Assembly (NCBI RefSeq): GCF_027853245.1
Contig: NZ_JAPTZM010000001.1
DNA length: 64,000 nucleotides
Reading direction: 5' to 3' (one strand)
Source of the DNA: Atlantibacter subterraneus
GTDB lineage: Bacteria > Pseudomonadota > Gammaproteobacteria > Enterobacterales > Enterobacteriaceae
Shown: positions 51,779-59,618 of the stretch, in pieces
Layout of the letters: each line of letters opens with the position of its first letter
Numbering within the stretch: position 1 is the stretch's first letter
The notes under the pieces: model-generated
Told to the model about the DNA's origin: nothing
Database searches by the model: none
What the model saw: the letters and a program-made list of their open reading frames with translations, nothing else
Translations under genes and position numbers: made by a program

Positions 51779-52375
51779 TCAGGACAGATCGTGCAGCGCT
51801 TTACCGCAAGGTTTTCCGAGGGAAAAATCACTGAATACGACCTCAAGCCCCTGCCTTTCTGGCGTACACGCCATGACGCCAACAAAACGCTTTTGGCGAT
51901 GAGGCCAGTGACACAATCGCAGCAGCGGCCACGTTATACCGTCAGTGGAATACTGGATCCGTAACGCCTCGTTTTCCAGGTTCGCGCGCATCCAGAATGT
52001 GCCCGGATCCCCCGGGAACAGGCCGGTTGCCCAGTCTGATGTGCCACGCGTCACCACGCTGCCGATGGCGGGTTGCTCGTCATTAAACTCGATGCCTGCC
52101 TTTACCCAGTGTTCTTCATCATCCAGAATGAAGATGCCAGCCTGGTCATAAAGATGGGTGAACTCAGCCATGACTTTTACCTGAAGGAAAAATTCCTCTT
52201 CGACATAAAATCCATATGCGTGACCGCTATGCCTCTGAAAACCGTAATAAGTCCGCATCCAGAAATCCGTGTTAGCGTGTGTTGTCACGCGCAGGTTTCC
52301 ATTTTCAAAACCATACTCGTCGGGTGGATTAAGCCAGCTACCGCCCTCTGCCTGTAGTGAATCAATGACATTCAT
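51779..52375 (-). CDS. DUF1349 family protein
   Basis: 198 residues with no signal peptide. Beta-rich, concanavalin-like fold expected for DUF1349: DFWMRTYYGFQRHSGHAYGF, then DQAGIFILDDEEHWVKAGIE and a C-terminal RFVGVMACTPERQGLEVVFS block typical of the family. Members may bind sugars; function unknown. GGAGAAAACGG precedes the ATG. Confidence 0.85.
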   Translation of the reverse strand: MNVIDSLQAEGGSWLNPPDEYGFENGNLRVTTHANTDFWMRTYYGFQRHSGHAYGFYVEEEFFLQVKVMAEFTHLYDQAGIFILDDEEHWVKAGIEFNDEQPAIGSVVTRGTSDWATGLFPGDPGTFWMRANLENEALRIQYSTDGITWPLLRLCHWPHRQKRFVGVMACTPERQGLEVVFSDFSLGKPCGKALHDLS

Positions 52376-52536
52376 CCGTTTTCTCCTCGTATCACGTTAT
52401 TTATTGTAGCCGTCAAAGGCGTCTTACCGGGATCCCGACTCCGTACCGCGTTTCCTACAAAAAAAGGCAGTTGTACGTCATATAGCAGACTCCCTATCCT
52501 GCCATGAGTTGTTTATCAAACCGCACAGGAAGAGTT

Positions 52537-52692
52537 ATGAATACTTTCAGCATTATCGCCATCCCGTTTTTTGTCACGGCCGTTGTAATGCTGACCCTGG
52601 GCTTGACCAGGAAGAATCGTGCTTTCTTTATCGTCGGCGGTGTTTTTATGGCCTCAACGGTGGTGAATGCGGTGATCGGCATGGCGCTGTGA
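52537..52692 (+). CDS. Small two-helix membrane protein
   Basis: 51 residues with two hydrophobic helices (about 5-23 and 30-50) joined by TRKNR. AGGAAGAG stands before the ATG at 52537. Not recognised; the clear ribosome site and amphipathic layout support a real gene. Possible roles (membrane stress or toxin-like) cannot be told apart. Confidence 0.6.
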   Translation: MNTFSIIAIPFFVTAVVMLTLGLTRKNRAFFIVGGVFMASTVVNAVIGMAL

Positions 52693-53115
52693 AAAAACGG
52701 CTCGTCATTCCATTTTAACACCCAGAGAAGTGATCTCGACCTGTTTTGTAAAGGTAGCTTTTCGCCATAGACTTTAAATAGACTTTTCATTGACAGGAAC
52801 AATTCCATTATTCCTGTCAATAGCATAAAGAATTATTCCTGACTCGAAAATCTGTTACAGTAATTAACCAGTTTCCTGAGAAAATAGTAGCCAAAAAATA
52901 GTCCCCCAACGAATCAATCCGCGAGTTTTTATTGGAATATCTTTATATATCAACACGTAATACAAGTAAAAATATCGTCATAAATTTTAAAATTTAGTTT
53001 AAGGTGATTTTTTTAAGATTTTTATTAGACAAGGTTATTTCGTTTGCTAATATTGAATTGCAGTTGCAAGAGGCAGTTGTATAAATGCAAACACACACAG
53101 GAGTAGTATATTCGC
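52693..53115. other. 423-base AT-rich region upstream of the PmrD-like gene
   Basis: No gene seen. It is markedly more AT-rich than the rest of the window, which suggests acquired DNA. It contains an 11-bp perfect inverted repeat (listed separately). I looked for a PhoP box (GTTTA direct repeat at 11-bp spacing) and found no good one. Confidence 0.45.
52789..52821. repeat. 11-bp perfect inverted repeat
   Basis: ATTGACAGGAA and its exact complement around an 11-base loop. No T run, so either an operator or a stem in the transcript of the small membrane protein. Confidence 0.65.
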
Positions 53116-53460
53116 ATGGAATGGGTTGTAGAAAAGCAGTTAGTTTGCCCCTCGACTGGTACATTTTTTGCACGAGTATCAAGCACCAGAAACTTGAAAC
53201 TCATTTTGTGGTATAAAGGCAGTTATTTTATACGCACCGGAAACACCCTCAATACAGGTTATTTCGGCATTATTATTAACGGTCGCGCCAGAAACATCGA
53301 AATTATTCACGCCTTTCCGTTTAATCCCGTACTCTGGAATACGTTTAAATCAACAATGCGTTGTCCGGGTAATGATGCCCTTCTTTCTTGCGAATGTAGC
53401 CGCGCTGAGAGTTGTTTATTTAAAATATGTCCTTACGGTATCAGACCTGTTAAAAGTTAA
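53116..53460 (+). CDS. PmrD-like protein with C-terminal extension
   Basis: 114 residues. The start MEWVVEK, then LKLILWYKGSYFIRTGNTLN, IIINGRARNIEIIHAF and NPVLW follow the pattern of PmrD (MEWLVKK, KMIAEVKSDF..G..LS, CINRE, V.VL.A..YSP.EW). PmrD links PhoPQ to PmrAB by shielding phospho-PmrA, which drives polymyxin resistance. Identity is low and a cysteine-rich tail of about 25 residues is added, so function may differ. The gene is AT-rich and flanked by AT-rich DNA. Confidence 0.5.
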   Translation: MEWVVEKQLVCPSTGTFFARVSSTRNLKLILWYKGSYFIRTGNTLNTGYFGIIINGRARNIEIIHAFPFNPVLWNTFKSTMRCPGNDALLSCECSRAESCLFKICPYGIRPVKS

Positions 53461-53505
53461 CTCTCACTGTCACCGAATATAAAAATTACAGTCAGTGCGC
53501 ACGAA

Positions 53506-53541
53506 TTAATAATGAAGCGAATAAAAACGCTTCATTATTAA
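53506..53541 (+). terminator. Hairpin after the PmrD-like gene
   Basis: TTAATAATGAAGCG, an 8-base loop, then its exact 14-base complement. It begins 46 bases after the stop. Weak T tract, but the stem is long. Confidence 0.6.
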
Positions 53542-53709
53542 CTATTAACATTTATTCAAAAAATATTGGCGTAGTATTCTGCCCGTTACGTCTGAGCGTC
53601 CGTTATTTCGAAACACGGGTTCTGGAAATGGGCTTGTGCTGTTTTTCCTGCCCTAAACCATAATTTTTAACCGGGCGTACGATATTCTGCGGGCCCGGTT
53701 TGTCTGATG

Positions 53710-53922
53710 TTAGCTACGCGGCGCGAGTGCTTCCTGAATCGCATCCGCCAATGGGCCGATCTCTCTAGCTACCGACTGTAAATCGTATTCCGTACGCGCC
53801 CCAGAAATCCCGTTGCCCGCGCCCACAGCGGATTTCGCAATTTCGAGTGCGGCCGCAACGGCGAGCAGACGCTGTTTGTTTTGTACTGCATCAGTATCGT
53901 CAAAATACCCTTCTAACACCAT
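53710..53922 (-). CDS. Hypothetical protein, 70 residues
   Basis: Not recognised. Mostly helical, with an alanine-rich middle (LLAVAAALEIAKSAVGAGNG) and no signal peptide. AGGAGATC right before the ATG is a strong ribosome site. It lies downstream of yoaG on the same strand, 131 bases away with a hairpin between, so probably its own unit. Confidence 0.6.
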   Translation of the reverse strand: MVLEGYFDDTDAVQNKQRLLAVAAALEIAKSAVGAGNGISGARTEYDLQSVAREIGPLADAIQEALAPRS

Positions 53923-54011
53923 GATCTCCTTTTATATCAATCAAAATGTCAGCATACTCCACGGTATCAGCGGAACGAAGTCATATTCAGAAAATCTATG
54001 GATAAGCCCGC

Positions 54012-54036
54012 AGGAGATCATCAATCACGATCTCCT
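54012..54036 (-). terminator. Hairpin after yoaG
   Basis: AGGAGATC-9-GATCTCCT, an 8-bp stem 18 bases past the yoaG stop. Confidence 0.6.
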
Positions 54037-54053
54037 CGCACGCGAGCCGTGTT

Positions 54054-54236
54054 TTACCAGCCGCAGACCTCATGTTCATCTTCGGTATCGTAAGCCCGCA
54101 CGGTGTTAACCAACTCTTTAACCACCTCGGCGGCCACATCCGGCACCAGCAGGGCCATCGGCGTTTCGGTTTCATAATCCACCGACACGCCATTGCTGTT
54201 ATTGGTTACCGTTACGGTATAGGTTGCTTTGCCCAT
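54054..54236 (-). CDS. yoaG: YoaG small protein (DUF1869)
   Basis: 60 residues, the E. coli YoaG length. MGKATYTVTVTNNSNGVSVD is almost identical to E. coli. Start chosen at the second of two adjacent ATG codons: AGGAG is six bases before it and the N-terminus then matches. Forms the nitrate/nitrite- and NO-induced yeaR-yoaG operon. Function unknown; a small dimeric fold is known from E. coli. Confidence 0.93.
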   Translation of the reverse strand: MGKATYTVTVTNNSNGVSVDYETETPMALLVPDVAAEVVKELVNTVRAYDTEDEHEVCGW

Positions 54237-54246
54237 CATTGACTCC

Positions 54247-54597
54247 TTATTTTTTCACGTTGCGCAGTTTTGCGCCCTCTAACAGCACCTCAGGGGCGAC
54301 GAAAAAGTCGACGTTAAACCAGGTGTCGTCAGTCAGTAGTTCGATGTAATGCCATTTTTCCGGCGGGAAAACGCCAAACTCACCGGCGTTGATTACGCGT
54401 TCGCTATCCGGATCCGGGCATTCGCCATCGGCGAATCCGTAGTATTTCACTGCGCCCTGCATTACCGATAAGCGAGGATAGACGCCCGGACGCGTGCCGG
54501 TATCGAGATGGCGTTTGAAGATGCCCGCGGGCGCGGAGTCTTTGTTCCAGAAAGGCGTGGAGCGGGTGTGAATACAATTGGCTGGAATGCGCAGCAT
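54247..54597 (-). CDS. yeaR: YeaR (DUF1971 cupin-like protein)
   Basis: 116 residues (119 in E. coli). NCIHTRSTPFWNKDSAPAG and GTRPGVYPRLSVMQGAVKYY mark DUF1971, a small cupin-like domain also found at the N-terminus of some TehB proteins. Co-transcribed with yoaG (10-base gap). In E. coli it responds to nitrate and nitric oxide through NarL/NarP and NsrR. A candidate NsrR site lies upstream. Confidence 0.93.
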   Translation of the reverse strand: MLRIPANCIHTRSTPFWNKDSAPAGIFKRHLDTGTRPGVYPRLSVMQGAVKYYGFADGECPDPDSERVINAGEFGVFPPEKWHYIELLTDDTWFNVDFFVAPEVLLEGAKLRNVKK

Positions 54598-54667
54598 AAT
54601 GTCCCCTTAGAGAATCGCGGAAAGCGTTAACGCTATTTAACCACGTTGCGTCAGGGGGCATTTTTCA

Positions 54668-54691
54668 AAATGTGCAGTTAAAATGCAACTT
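54668..54691 (-). promoter_or_regulatory. Candidate NsrR site upstream of yeaR
   Basis: Read on the minus strand: half-sites AAGTTGCATTT and ACTGCACATTT, an imperfect repeat of the NsrR-type ATGCATTT element with about 11-base phase. It is about 70-95 bases before the yeaR ATG, next to the cybB stop. Assigned by resemblance to NsrR sites as I know them. Confidence 0.45.
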
Positions 54692-54695
54692 TATT

Positions 54696-55226
54696 TTAAG
54701 GCCGTTTGCCGGGCATCATGCGCAGCAGCGTGTTGTCCTTCCAGATGTAGTGATGGAACAGCGCCGCCACGGCATGCAGGGCCAGCACGATGTAGCCCAG
54801 CCGGGCGATAAGTTCGTGATAATCCGCCAGCGTATCGGCGAAATCCTCATCCGGCTCTGCCGCCACGGGCATCGCGATACCAAAAGCCACCCACTCGCCG
54901 CCGCCAAAATATTTCATGGTGACGCCCAGCAGCGGCAGCGCGAGGTAAATAACATAAATCAGCAAATGCACCAGATGGGAAAGCCCGATAAACAGCGGAT
55001 GCGGCCTGGGCGTAATGGGCGGGGCGGCATAGTTAATGCGCAGCGCCAGCCGTATCGCCATTAATACAAAAATCGTGATGCCGCAGCTGAAGTGAACCGA
55101 AGCCACAATCGGGCGAATGCTGCGTGGAAATTCGCTACGCAACTCCATTGCCGTATAGGCAACGATCACCAACAGAAAAACCAGCCAGTGCAGCGTAATT
55201 TGCAGTGAGGTGTATTTTGAGCGCAT
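54696..55226 (-). CDS. cybB: Cytochrome b561
   Basis: 176 residues, as in E. coli CybB, with four membrane helices. SLQITLHWLVFLLVIVAYTA holds the first heme histidine; others are in HFSCGI and LHAVAALFHHYIWKDNTLLR. It is a di-heme quinol:oxygen-type (superoxide) oxidoreductase in the inner membrane. The position near ydcF and trg matches the E. coli order. Confidence 0.92.
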   Translation of the reverse strand: MRSKYTSLQITLHWLVFLLVIVAYTAMELRSEFPRSIRPIVASVHFSCGITIFVLMAIRLALRINYAAPPITPRPHPLFIGLSHLVHLLIYVIYLALPLLGVTMKYFGGGEWVAFGIAMPVAAEPDEDFADTLADYHELIARLGYIVLALHAVAALFHHYIWKDNTLLRMMPGKRP

Positions 55227-55284
55227 CGCGAAAACCCCAACAGTGATCCCTGTTTAAGCGTAGCCGCAAGGCTCTGGCGTGGCG

Positions 55285-55310
55285 AAAAAAAACGGCCCGC
55301 GAGGGGCCGT
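55285..55310 (-). terminator. Strong terminator after proP
   Basis: ACGGCCC...GGGCCGT stem followed on the minus strand by eight T residues, seven bases past the proP stop. Confidence 0.9.
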
Positions 55311-55316
55311 TGTGAA

Positions 55317-56822
55317 TTATTCGTTGATGTCGGGATGCTGCTGCACCAGGCGCTGGCGCTTCTCCTGAAGATCTGCGATTTCCTGGTCGATATCTTCGAT
55401 TTTTTGCTCGATGTTATCGTGATGCTCCTGAAGGATTTCACGCGCTTCCTGGATGTCCGAGGCCGCTGGCGTCGCGCCTTTCAGCGGACGGTTGGCAGTT
55501 TCTTTCATCGTCAGGCCGGTAATCAGACCAATCACCGCAATCACCATCAGGTAATAGGCGGGCATCATTAAATCGTTAGAGGTTTCAACCAGCCATGCCG
55601 CCAGGGTCGGCGTCAGGCCCGCGACCAGTACCGAAATATTAAACGCGCTCGCCAGGGCGCTGTAGCGGATGTGGGTCGGGAACATCGCCGGCAGCGTGGA
55701 GGCCATCACGCCAGTAAAGGCGTTAAGGATCACCGCCAGCATCAGCAGGCCCGCAAAAATCAGCCCGATAACGTTGCTGTTAATCAGAATAAATGCCGGA
55801 ATAGCCAGCAGCAGTAGCGCCACGCTACCGAAAATCACGAACGGGCGACGGCCAAAACGGTCGCTCAACAGGCCCATAATCGGCTGCACAAACAGCATCC
55901 CGATCATGATGGCGATAATAATCAGCACGCCGTGATCTTCAGAATAATGCAGGTTGTGGGACAAGTAGCTCGGCATATAGGTGAGCAACATGTAGTAGGT
56001 CACGTTGGTGGTGATCACCACGCCGATACAGGTCAACAGGCTGCGCCAGTGTTTGGTGGCGATCTCTTTAAACGAGACTTTTGGCCCATCGCGCAGGCCG
56101 TCGCGATCGCCCTGCTCCAGCTTATCGACATGCTGCTGGAACGCCGGGGTTTCTTCCAGGGCGTGGCGTAAATACAGCCCGATGATACCCAGCGGCAGCG
56201 CCAGGAAGAACGGGATACGCCAGCCCCACTCAAGGAATTTCTCTTCGCCAATCATCGCGGAGAGCATCACCACCACGCCCGCACCCAGCACGAACCCGGC
56301 GATAGAGCCAAAGTCCAGCCAGCTGCCCATAAAACCGCGCTTGCGGTCCGGGGAGTATTCAGCCACGAAGATCGACGCGCCGGTATATTCACCGCCTACC
56401 GAGAAGCCCTGTGCCATTTTACACAGCAGCAGCAATACCGGTGCCCAGATGCCTATCGAGGCATACGAGGGTATCAGCCCAATACAGAAGGTACTGACCG
56501 ACATAATAACGATGGTGATAGCGAGGATTTTCTGGCGACCGTATTTATCGCCCAGCATCCCGAAGAACAGACCGCCAAGCGGGCGGATCAGAAACGGTAC
56601 CGAGAAGGTGGCAAGCGCGGCGATCATCTGAACGCTGGGATCGGCACCTGGAAAGAAGACTTTACCGAGGGCATAGGCAACGAAGCCGTAAACCCCAAAA
56701 TCGAACCATTCCATGGCATTACCCAGGGAGGCCGCCGTTATCGCTTTACGAAGCCGCGAGTCATCAATGATCGTGACATCGGAGAGCGATATCGGCTCAA
56801 TTTTTTTCCTTTTAAGTTTCAT
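55317..56822 (-). CDS. proP: Osmosensing proline/glycine betaine transporter ProP
   Basis: 501 residues (500 in E. coli). MFS, MHS branch: LGNAMEWFDFGVYGFVAYAL, GGEYTGASIFVAEYSPDRKR and 12 membrane segments. The C-terminal coiled coil (about 450-500, IEQKIEDIDQEIADLQEKRQ), which tunes the osmotic threshold, is intact. H+ symport of proline, betaine and ectoine. The start at 56822 has GAGG six bases upstream. Its promoter keeps a CRP site. In E. coli proP is elsewhere, so this is a moved or second copy. Confidence 0.93.
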   Translation of the reverse strand: MKLKRKKIEPISLSDVTIIDDSRLRKAITAASLGNAMEWFDFGVYGFVAYALGKVFFPGADPSVQMIAALATFSVPFLIRPLGGLFFGMLGDKYGRQKILAITIVIMSVSTFCIGLIPSYASIGIWAPVLLLLCKMAQGFSVGGEYTGASIFVAEYSPDRKRGFMGSWLDFGSIAGFVLGAGVVVMLSAMIGEEKFLEWGWRIPFFLALPLGIIGLYLRHALEETPAFQQHVDKLEQGDRDGLRDGPKVSFKEIATKHWRSLLTCIGVVITTNVTYYMLLTYMPSYLSHNLHYSEDHGVLIIIAIMIGMLFVQPIMGLLSDRFGRRPFVIFGSVALLLLAIPAFILINSNVIGLIFAGLLMLAVILNAFTGVMASTLPAMFPTHIRYSALASAFNISVLVAGLTPTLAAWLVETSNDLMMPAYYLMVIAVIGLITGLTMKETANRPLKGATPAASDIQEAREILQEHHDNIEQKIEDIDQEIADLQEKRQRLVQQHPDINE

Positions 56823-57045
56823 AGTCATCCTCTAAAAAACACCGTAGCGACAGCAGATCGCACGCAAGTAGCCCAGTCTGAGCAGAGCGTGGTTTCACTA
56901 AGCGGCGAAATAAAAGTTAGAAACAGGGTTGCCCCTTTGAAAGCGTAGCAGGTTTGTTATTTCAGCATGATGAAGTAATAAGCAATCGCGCTGTGTGTGT
57001 CAGGTATTGCTGTAACAACTTATTTACCTTATCAGGGATGTAAAT

Positions 57046-57061
57046 AGTGATCAACTTCACA
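57046..57061 (-). promoter_or_regulatory. CRP site of proP P1
   Basis: Read on the minus strand: TGTGAAGTTGATCACT, which fits TGTGA-N6-TCAC and, as far as I recall, is nearly the E. coli proP P1 CRP site. Confidence 0.75.
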
Positions 57062-57145
57062 TAATCTGAAGTTATCGATCGGCTGAAAGGTATTTACAGT
57101 TTTTGTAAACGAATGATTACAAAGCCAAAGCCGGAAAAGCGACTG

Positions 57146-57164
57146 CGCCGGGACAGACCCGGCG
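57146..57164 (-). terminator. Hairpin after ydcF
   Basis: CGCCGGG-ACAGA-CCCGGCG, a 7-bp GC stem 17 bases after the ydcF stop, with a short T tract further on. Confidence 0.55.
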
Positions 57165-57180
57165 TCAGGGAAAGAGAGAC

Positions 57181-57963
57181 TCAGCGGGTCAGTACCGCAT
57201 TAAGCGAAGGGTCGTTACGCAGCGTTTGCCAGGCGGCTAAAACGCGCTCGGGAATATCCACCGCCGCTATAAATCCACGGCCATTAGGTCCGTAACCGTC
57301 TTTATCGTTTCGCAGCCGGGGGATCTCGCCAACAATCAGCGAAAGATAGCGATCTACCGACCACAACCCTTCCCCGGCAACAAAACGCGTTTCGCGCGGC
57401 GTGTTGGTGAGCGTCGGCACTATCCCCGGCACGTTAAACCATTCGACCTGACGTTCAGCGTCGCGCCAGACGCGGGCGAACGTCGCCGCAGTGCGGCGCT
57501 GCATGGTCGGATCCTGCACCAGGATCGCCTGACGCGGTTGTAAGTGAAGCGCGTGCATCATGTCGCGGGTAAAGGCCGCGTTTTCACCGCAGTTAGTGGA
57601 TTTATCCTCCACCAGCAGTTTATCAGCGGGGATGTTCCAGAACCGGCCAGCGATATCCGCCAGAATTGCCGCTTCGCTGCGCTCGGTGGTAGGCAGCAGG
57701 TTGTAGCGCGGATGGCGGGCCACGGCGGCGTACAAAAACGGCGTGGAATGGCCGATGCCACCGCTGATCAGCAGCGGGACCTGGCGCGCAGCCGCTTCCC
57801 GGCACGCCGCGTCGATAGCCGGGATCGCGGCATTGCCTGCCAGCACCACCAGGCCGATATCTTTCGCATCCGCCAGCGCAGCGCTGTCATCCTGCGCCAG
57901 CCACTCTCCCAACGTATTCGCAGCATCAATCAGTTCGGGAGATAAAGGAGGAAATGGCGTCAT
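57181..57963 (-). CDS. ydcF: DUF218 family protein YdcF
   Basis: 260 residues (266 in E. coli). Rossmann-like DUF218 fold; PLLISGGIGHSTPFLYAAVA and DKSTNCGENAAFTRD are the conserved blocks. E. coli YdcF binds S-adenosylmethionine in vitro; its reaction is unknown. ATG at 57963 preferred: GGAG is eight bases upstream, while an in-frame GTG three codons before lacks a site. Confidence 0.9.
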   Translation of the reverse strand: MTPFPPLSPELIDAANTLGEWLAQDDSAALADAKDIGLVVLAGNAAIPAIDAACREAAARQVPLLISGGIGHSTPFLYAAVARHPRYNLLPTTERSEAAILADIAGRFWNIPADKLLVEDKSTNCGENAAFTRDMMHALHLQPRQAILVQDPTMQRRTAATFARVWRDAERQVEWFNVPGIVPTLTNTPRETRFVAGEGLWSVDRYLSLIVGEIPRLRNDKDGYGPNGRGFIAAVDIPERVLAAWQTLRNDPSLNAVLTR

Positions 57964-58037
57964 CGTAGGCACTCCATGTTAAAAACCAGCGACCAGTGTA
58001 TCGTCGGCCTGTGAGAGTTGCAGGGAGAAGGATCCGA

Positions 58038-58059
58038 AAGGCTGCTTGTTAGCAGCCTT
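58038..58059 (-). terminator. Terminator after the TetR-family gene
   Basis: AAGGCTGC-TTGTTA-GCAGCCTT, an 8-bp stem directly after the stop. Confidence 0.7.
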
Positions 58060-58060
58060 G

Positions 58061-58690
58061 TCAATTATCCGATGGCAGATGAATGGTTAACGTCACCTGA
58101 TCCAGCACGCCTTCAACCAGCGCCTGAGCGTTTTCGAACGGGCTGACGCGGGCAATGCCGTTGAGGCGTTTATCGATCAGCAGCGTCGCCAGGCCGTGGA
58201 GATAGGCCCAGGCGACGGTGACGCGCATTGCCGCCGCGTCATCCATGGCGATTTGCCCATCGCCCGCCTGCGGCACAACGCTGCGCGCCATCATAAACAT
58301 GGCGCGGCGCATGGCGGAAAGCAGGTTTTGATTAGACAGGCTGATAATCTCGTTACGAAACATCAGCCCAAACAGCTGGGGATGTTCTGCGGCGAAGTGA
58401 ACATAGGTTTTCGCCATTGCGCGCCGCCGCGCCTCATTATCTGTACAACTTTCTGAAGCATCATACAGCGCTGCCGCCAGGCGTTGATACCCCCGGGCCG
58501 CCAGTTCGCTGAGCAGATTCGCCAGATCCCCGAAGTGATGCTTCGGCGCAGTGTGCGACACCTGCGCTTCCCGCGCAATGGCGCGCAGCCCTACGCCCGC
58601 CAACCCGTCGCGTACCAGCACGCGCTCGGCGGCTTCCAGTACCGCCTCCGGTAAACTGCCGTGGTGATAGGGGCGTTTCTCTTCCGACAT
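58061..58690 (-). CDS. TetR/AcrR-family regulator
   Basis: 209 residues. Helix-turn-helix near 25-55 (LRAIAREAQVSHTAPKHHFG), and a C-terminal WHG-type effector domain (VTVAWAYLHGLATLLIDKRL). Target and ligand are unknown. Divergent from the lipoprotein gene that follows, with 196 bases between, so that gene is a possible target. Not present at this place in E. coli. Confidence 0.88.
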   Translation of the reverse strand: MSEEKRPYHHGSLPEAVLEAAERVLVRDGLAGVGLRAIAREAQVSHTAPKHHFGDLANLLSELAARGYQRLAAALYDASESCTDNEARRRAMAKTYVHFAAEHPQLFGLMFRNEIISLSNQNLLSAMRRAMFMMARSVVPQAGDGQIAMDDAAAMRVTVAWAYLHGLATLLIDKRLNGIARVSPFENAQALVEGVLDQVTLTIHLPSDN

Positions 58691-58886
58691 ACAGGCTCCT
58701 TAGCTGCGCCAAATCTTACCAACGTAAAAATAACCTTTCCCGGCTAAACAGCCCATCAATGTCACTGCATTACGTCGCTTTGTAAAACGGAGGATGGACA
58801 ATGGAAAAATGCGCCAATTTACGGCATTATTCTGCGCCTTTAAGGCTCCGGTCACGTTTAACGATAAAATCAGGTATTCACGCGTT

Positions 58887-59579
58887 ATGAAAACCCGTTA
58901 CACCTTAATCGCCCTTGCAGCGCTGTTCACGCTTAGCGGGTGCAGCACCCCTTCCCAGCTCCGCGCCCAGTATGACGTGGATTGCAACCAAAAATCTGAC
59001 GGCGATCAGAAAGCCTTTGATACCTGTTACAACCAGTCAAAAAACGCGATTCGCCAACGGATGAATTTCGTTAACCCGCTTGGCGCAGCGGAGCTGGCGC
59101 AGATCCTCGAGAAACTCGATGCCCAGAAAGCGGCCTTCAAACCGAAGCCTAAGCCAAAACCGCTGACCGGCGAAGAATATCAAAAGCTGGTGGTGGCTGA
59201 ATTAAATAAACGCCTTAACGCCGGGCAGGCTATCTATTCCGGCCAGGCCTGTGACGTGTTGATGAGCATCAACGCCGACGGCACCATTGATGAGATTGAA
59301 GGCACTCCGGCGCTGCCGCGCGCGCAGGCCGCCGCCGCCAGCGTCGCCATGGCGGATGCCAGTATCGACGCCGCCCTCGCTAACGGGCCATCCAGCGACG
59401 AAAGCGCCGCCACGCCTATCGCGCCGCCGGAAATCCAGCAGCAAAACGGCGGTTCGTTGTGCACTGCGTTTATCAACACCGCCAAAGCCAGCCCGCTGCC
59501 GAAACCGCCGCTGGCCAAAGGCGAAAGCAGTTTCCCGGTCTCCTTCACCTATGAAGATGACGCGAAGCCGCAGAGTTAA
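58887..59579 (+). CDS. Lipoprotein with TolA/TonB-C-like domain
   Basis: 230 residues. Lipobox LSGC with Cys20; Ser at +2 points to the outer membrane. A Lys-Pro repeat (KPKPKPKP) at about 85-95 forms a stiff linker. The C-terminal part has CDVLMSINADGTIDEI and CTAFINTAKASPLPKPP, the pattern of TolA C-terminal domains, with two cysteines that may bond. An Ala/Ser-rich insertion separates the two halves. The start at 58887 places the signal correctly. Confidence 0.75.
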   Translation: MKTRYTLIALAALFTLSGCSTPSQLRAQYDVDCNQKSDGDQKAFDTCYNQSKNAIRQRMNFVNPLGAAELAQILEKLDAQKAAFKPKPKPKPLTGEEYQKLVVAELNKRLNAGQAIYSGQACDVLMSINADGTIDEIEGTPALPRAQAAAASVAMADASIDAALANGPSSDESAATPIAPPEIQQQNGGSLCTAFINTAKASPLPKPPLAKGESSFPVSFTYEDDAKPQS

Positions 59580-59588
59580 CCGACATAA

Positions 59589-59613
59589 AAGGCTGCACAT
59601 CCTGTGCAGCCTT
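59589..59613. terminator. Bidirectional terminator between the lipoprotein gene and hrpA
   Basis: AAGGCTGCACA-TCC-TGTGCAGCCTT, a perfect 11-bp stem between convergent genes. Confidence 0.85.
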
Positions 59614-59618
59614 GTTGT

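Larger units (their letters stand above)
56823..57180. promoter_or_regulatory. proP promoter region
   Basis: 358 bases without a gene, between ydcF (same strand, transcribed toward this region) and proP. It contains a CRP-type site at 57046-57061 and a ydcF-end hairpin at 57146-57164. A 220-base leader before proP leaves room for the P1 and P2 promoters known in E. coli; their -10 boxes were not assigned. Confidence 0.6.

Noticed and set aside
52693..53115. PhoP box before the PmrD-like gene
   Set aside because: GTTTA occurs, but no second copy at the 11-base phase was found.
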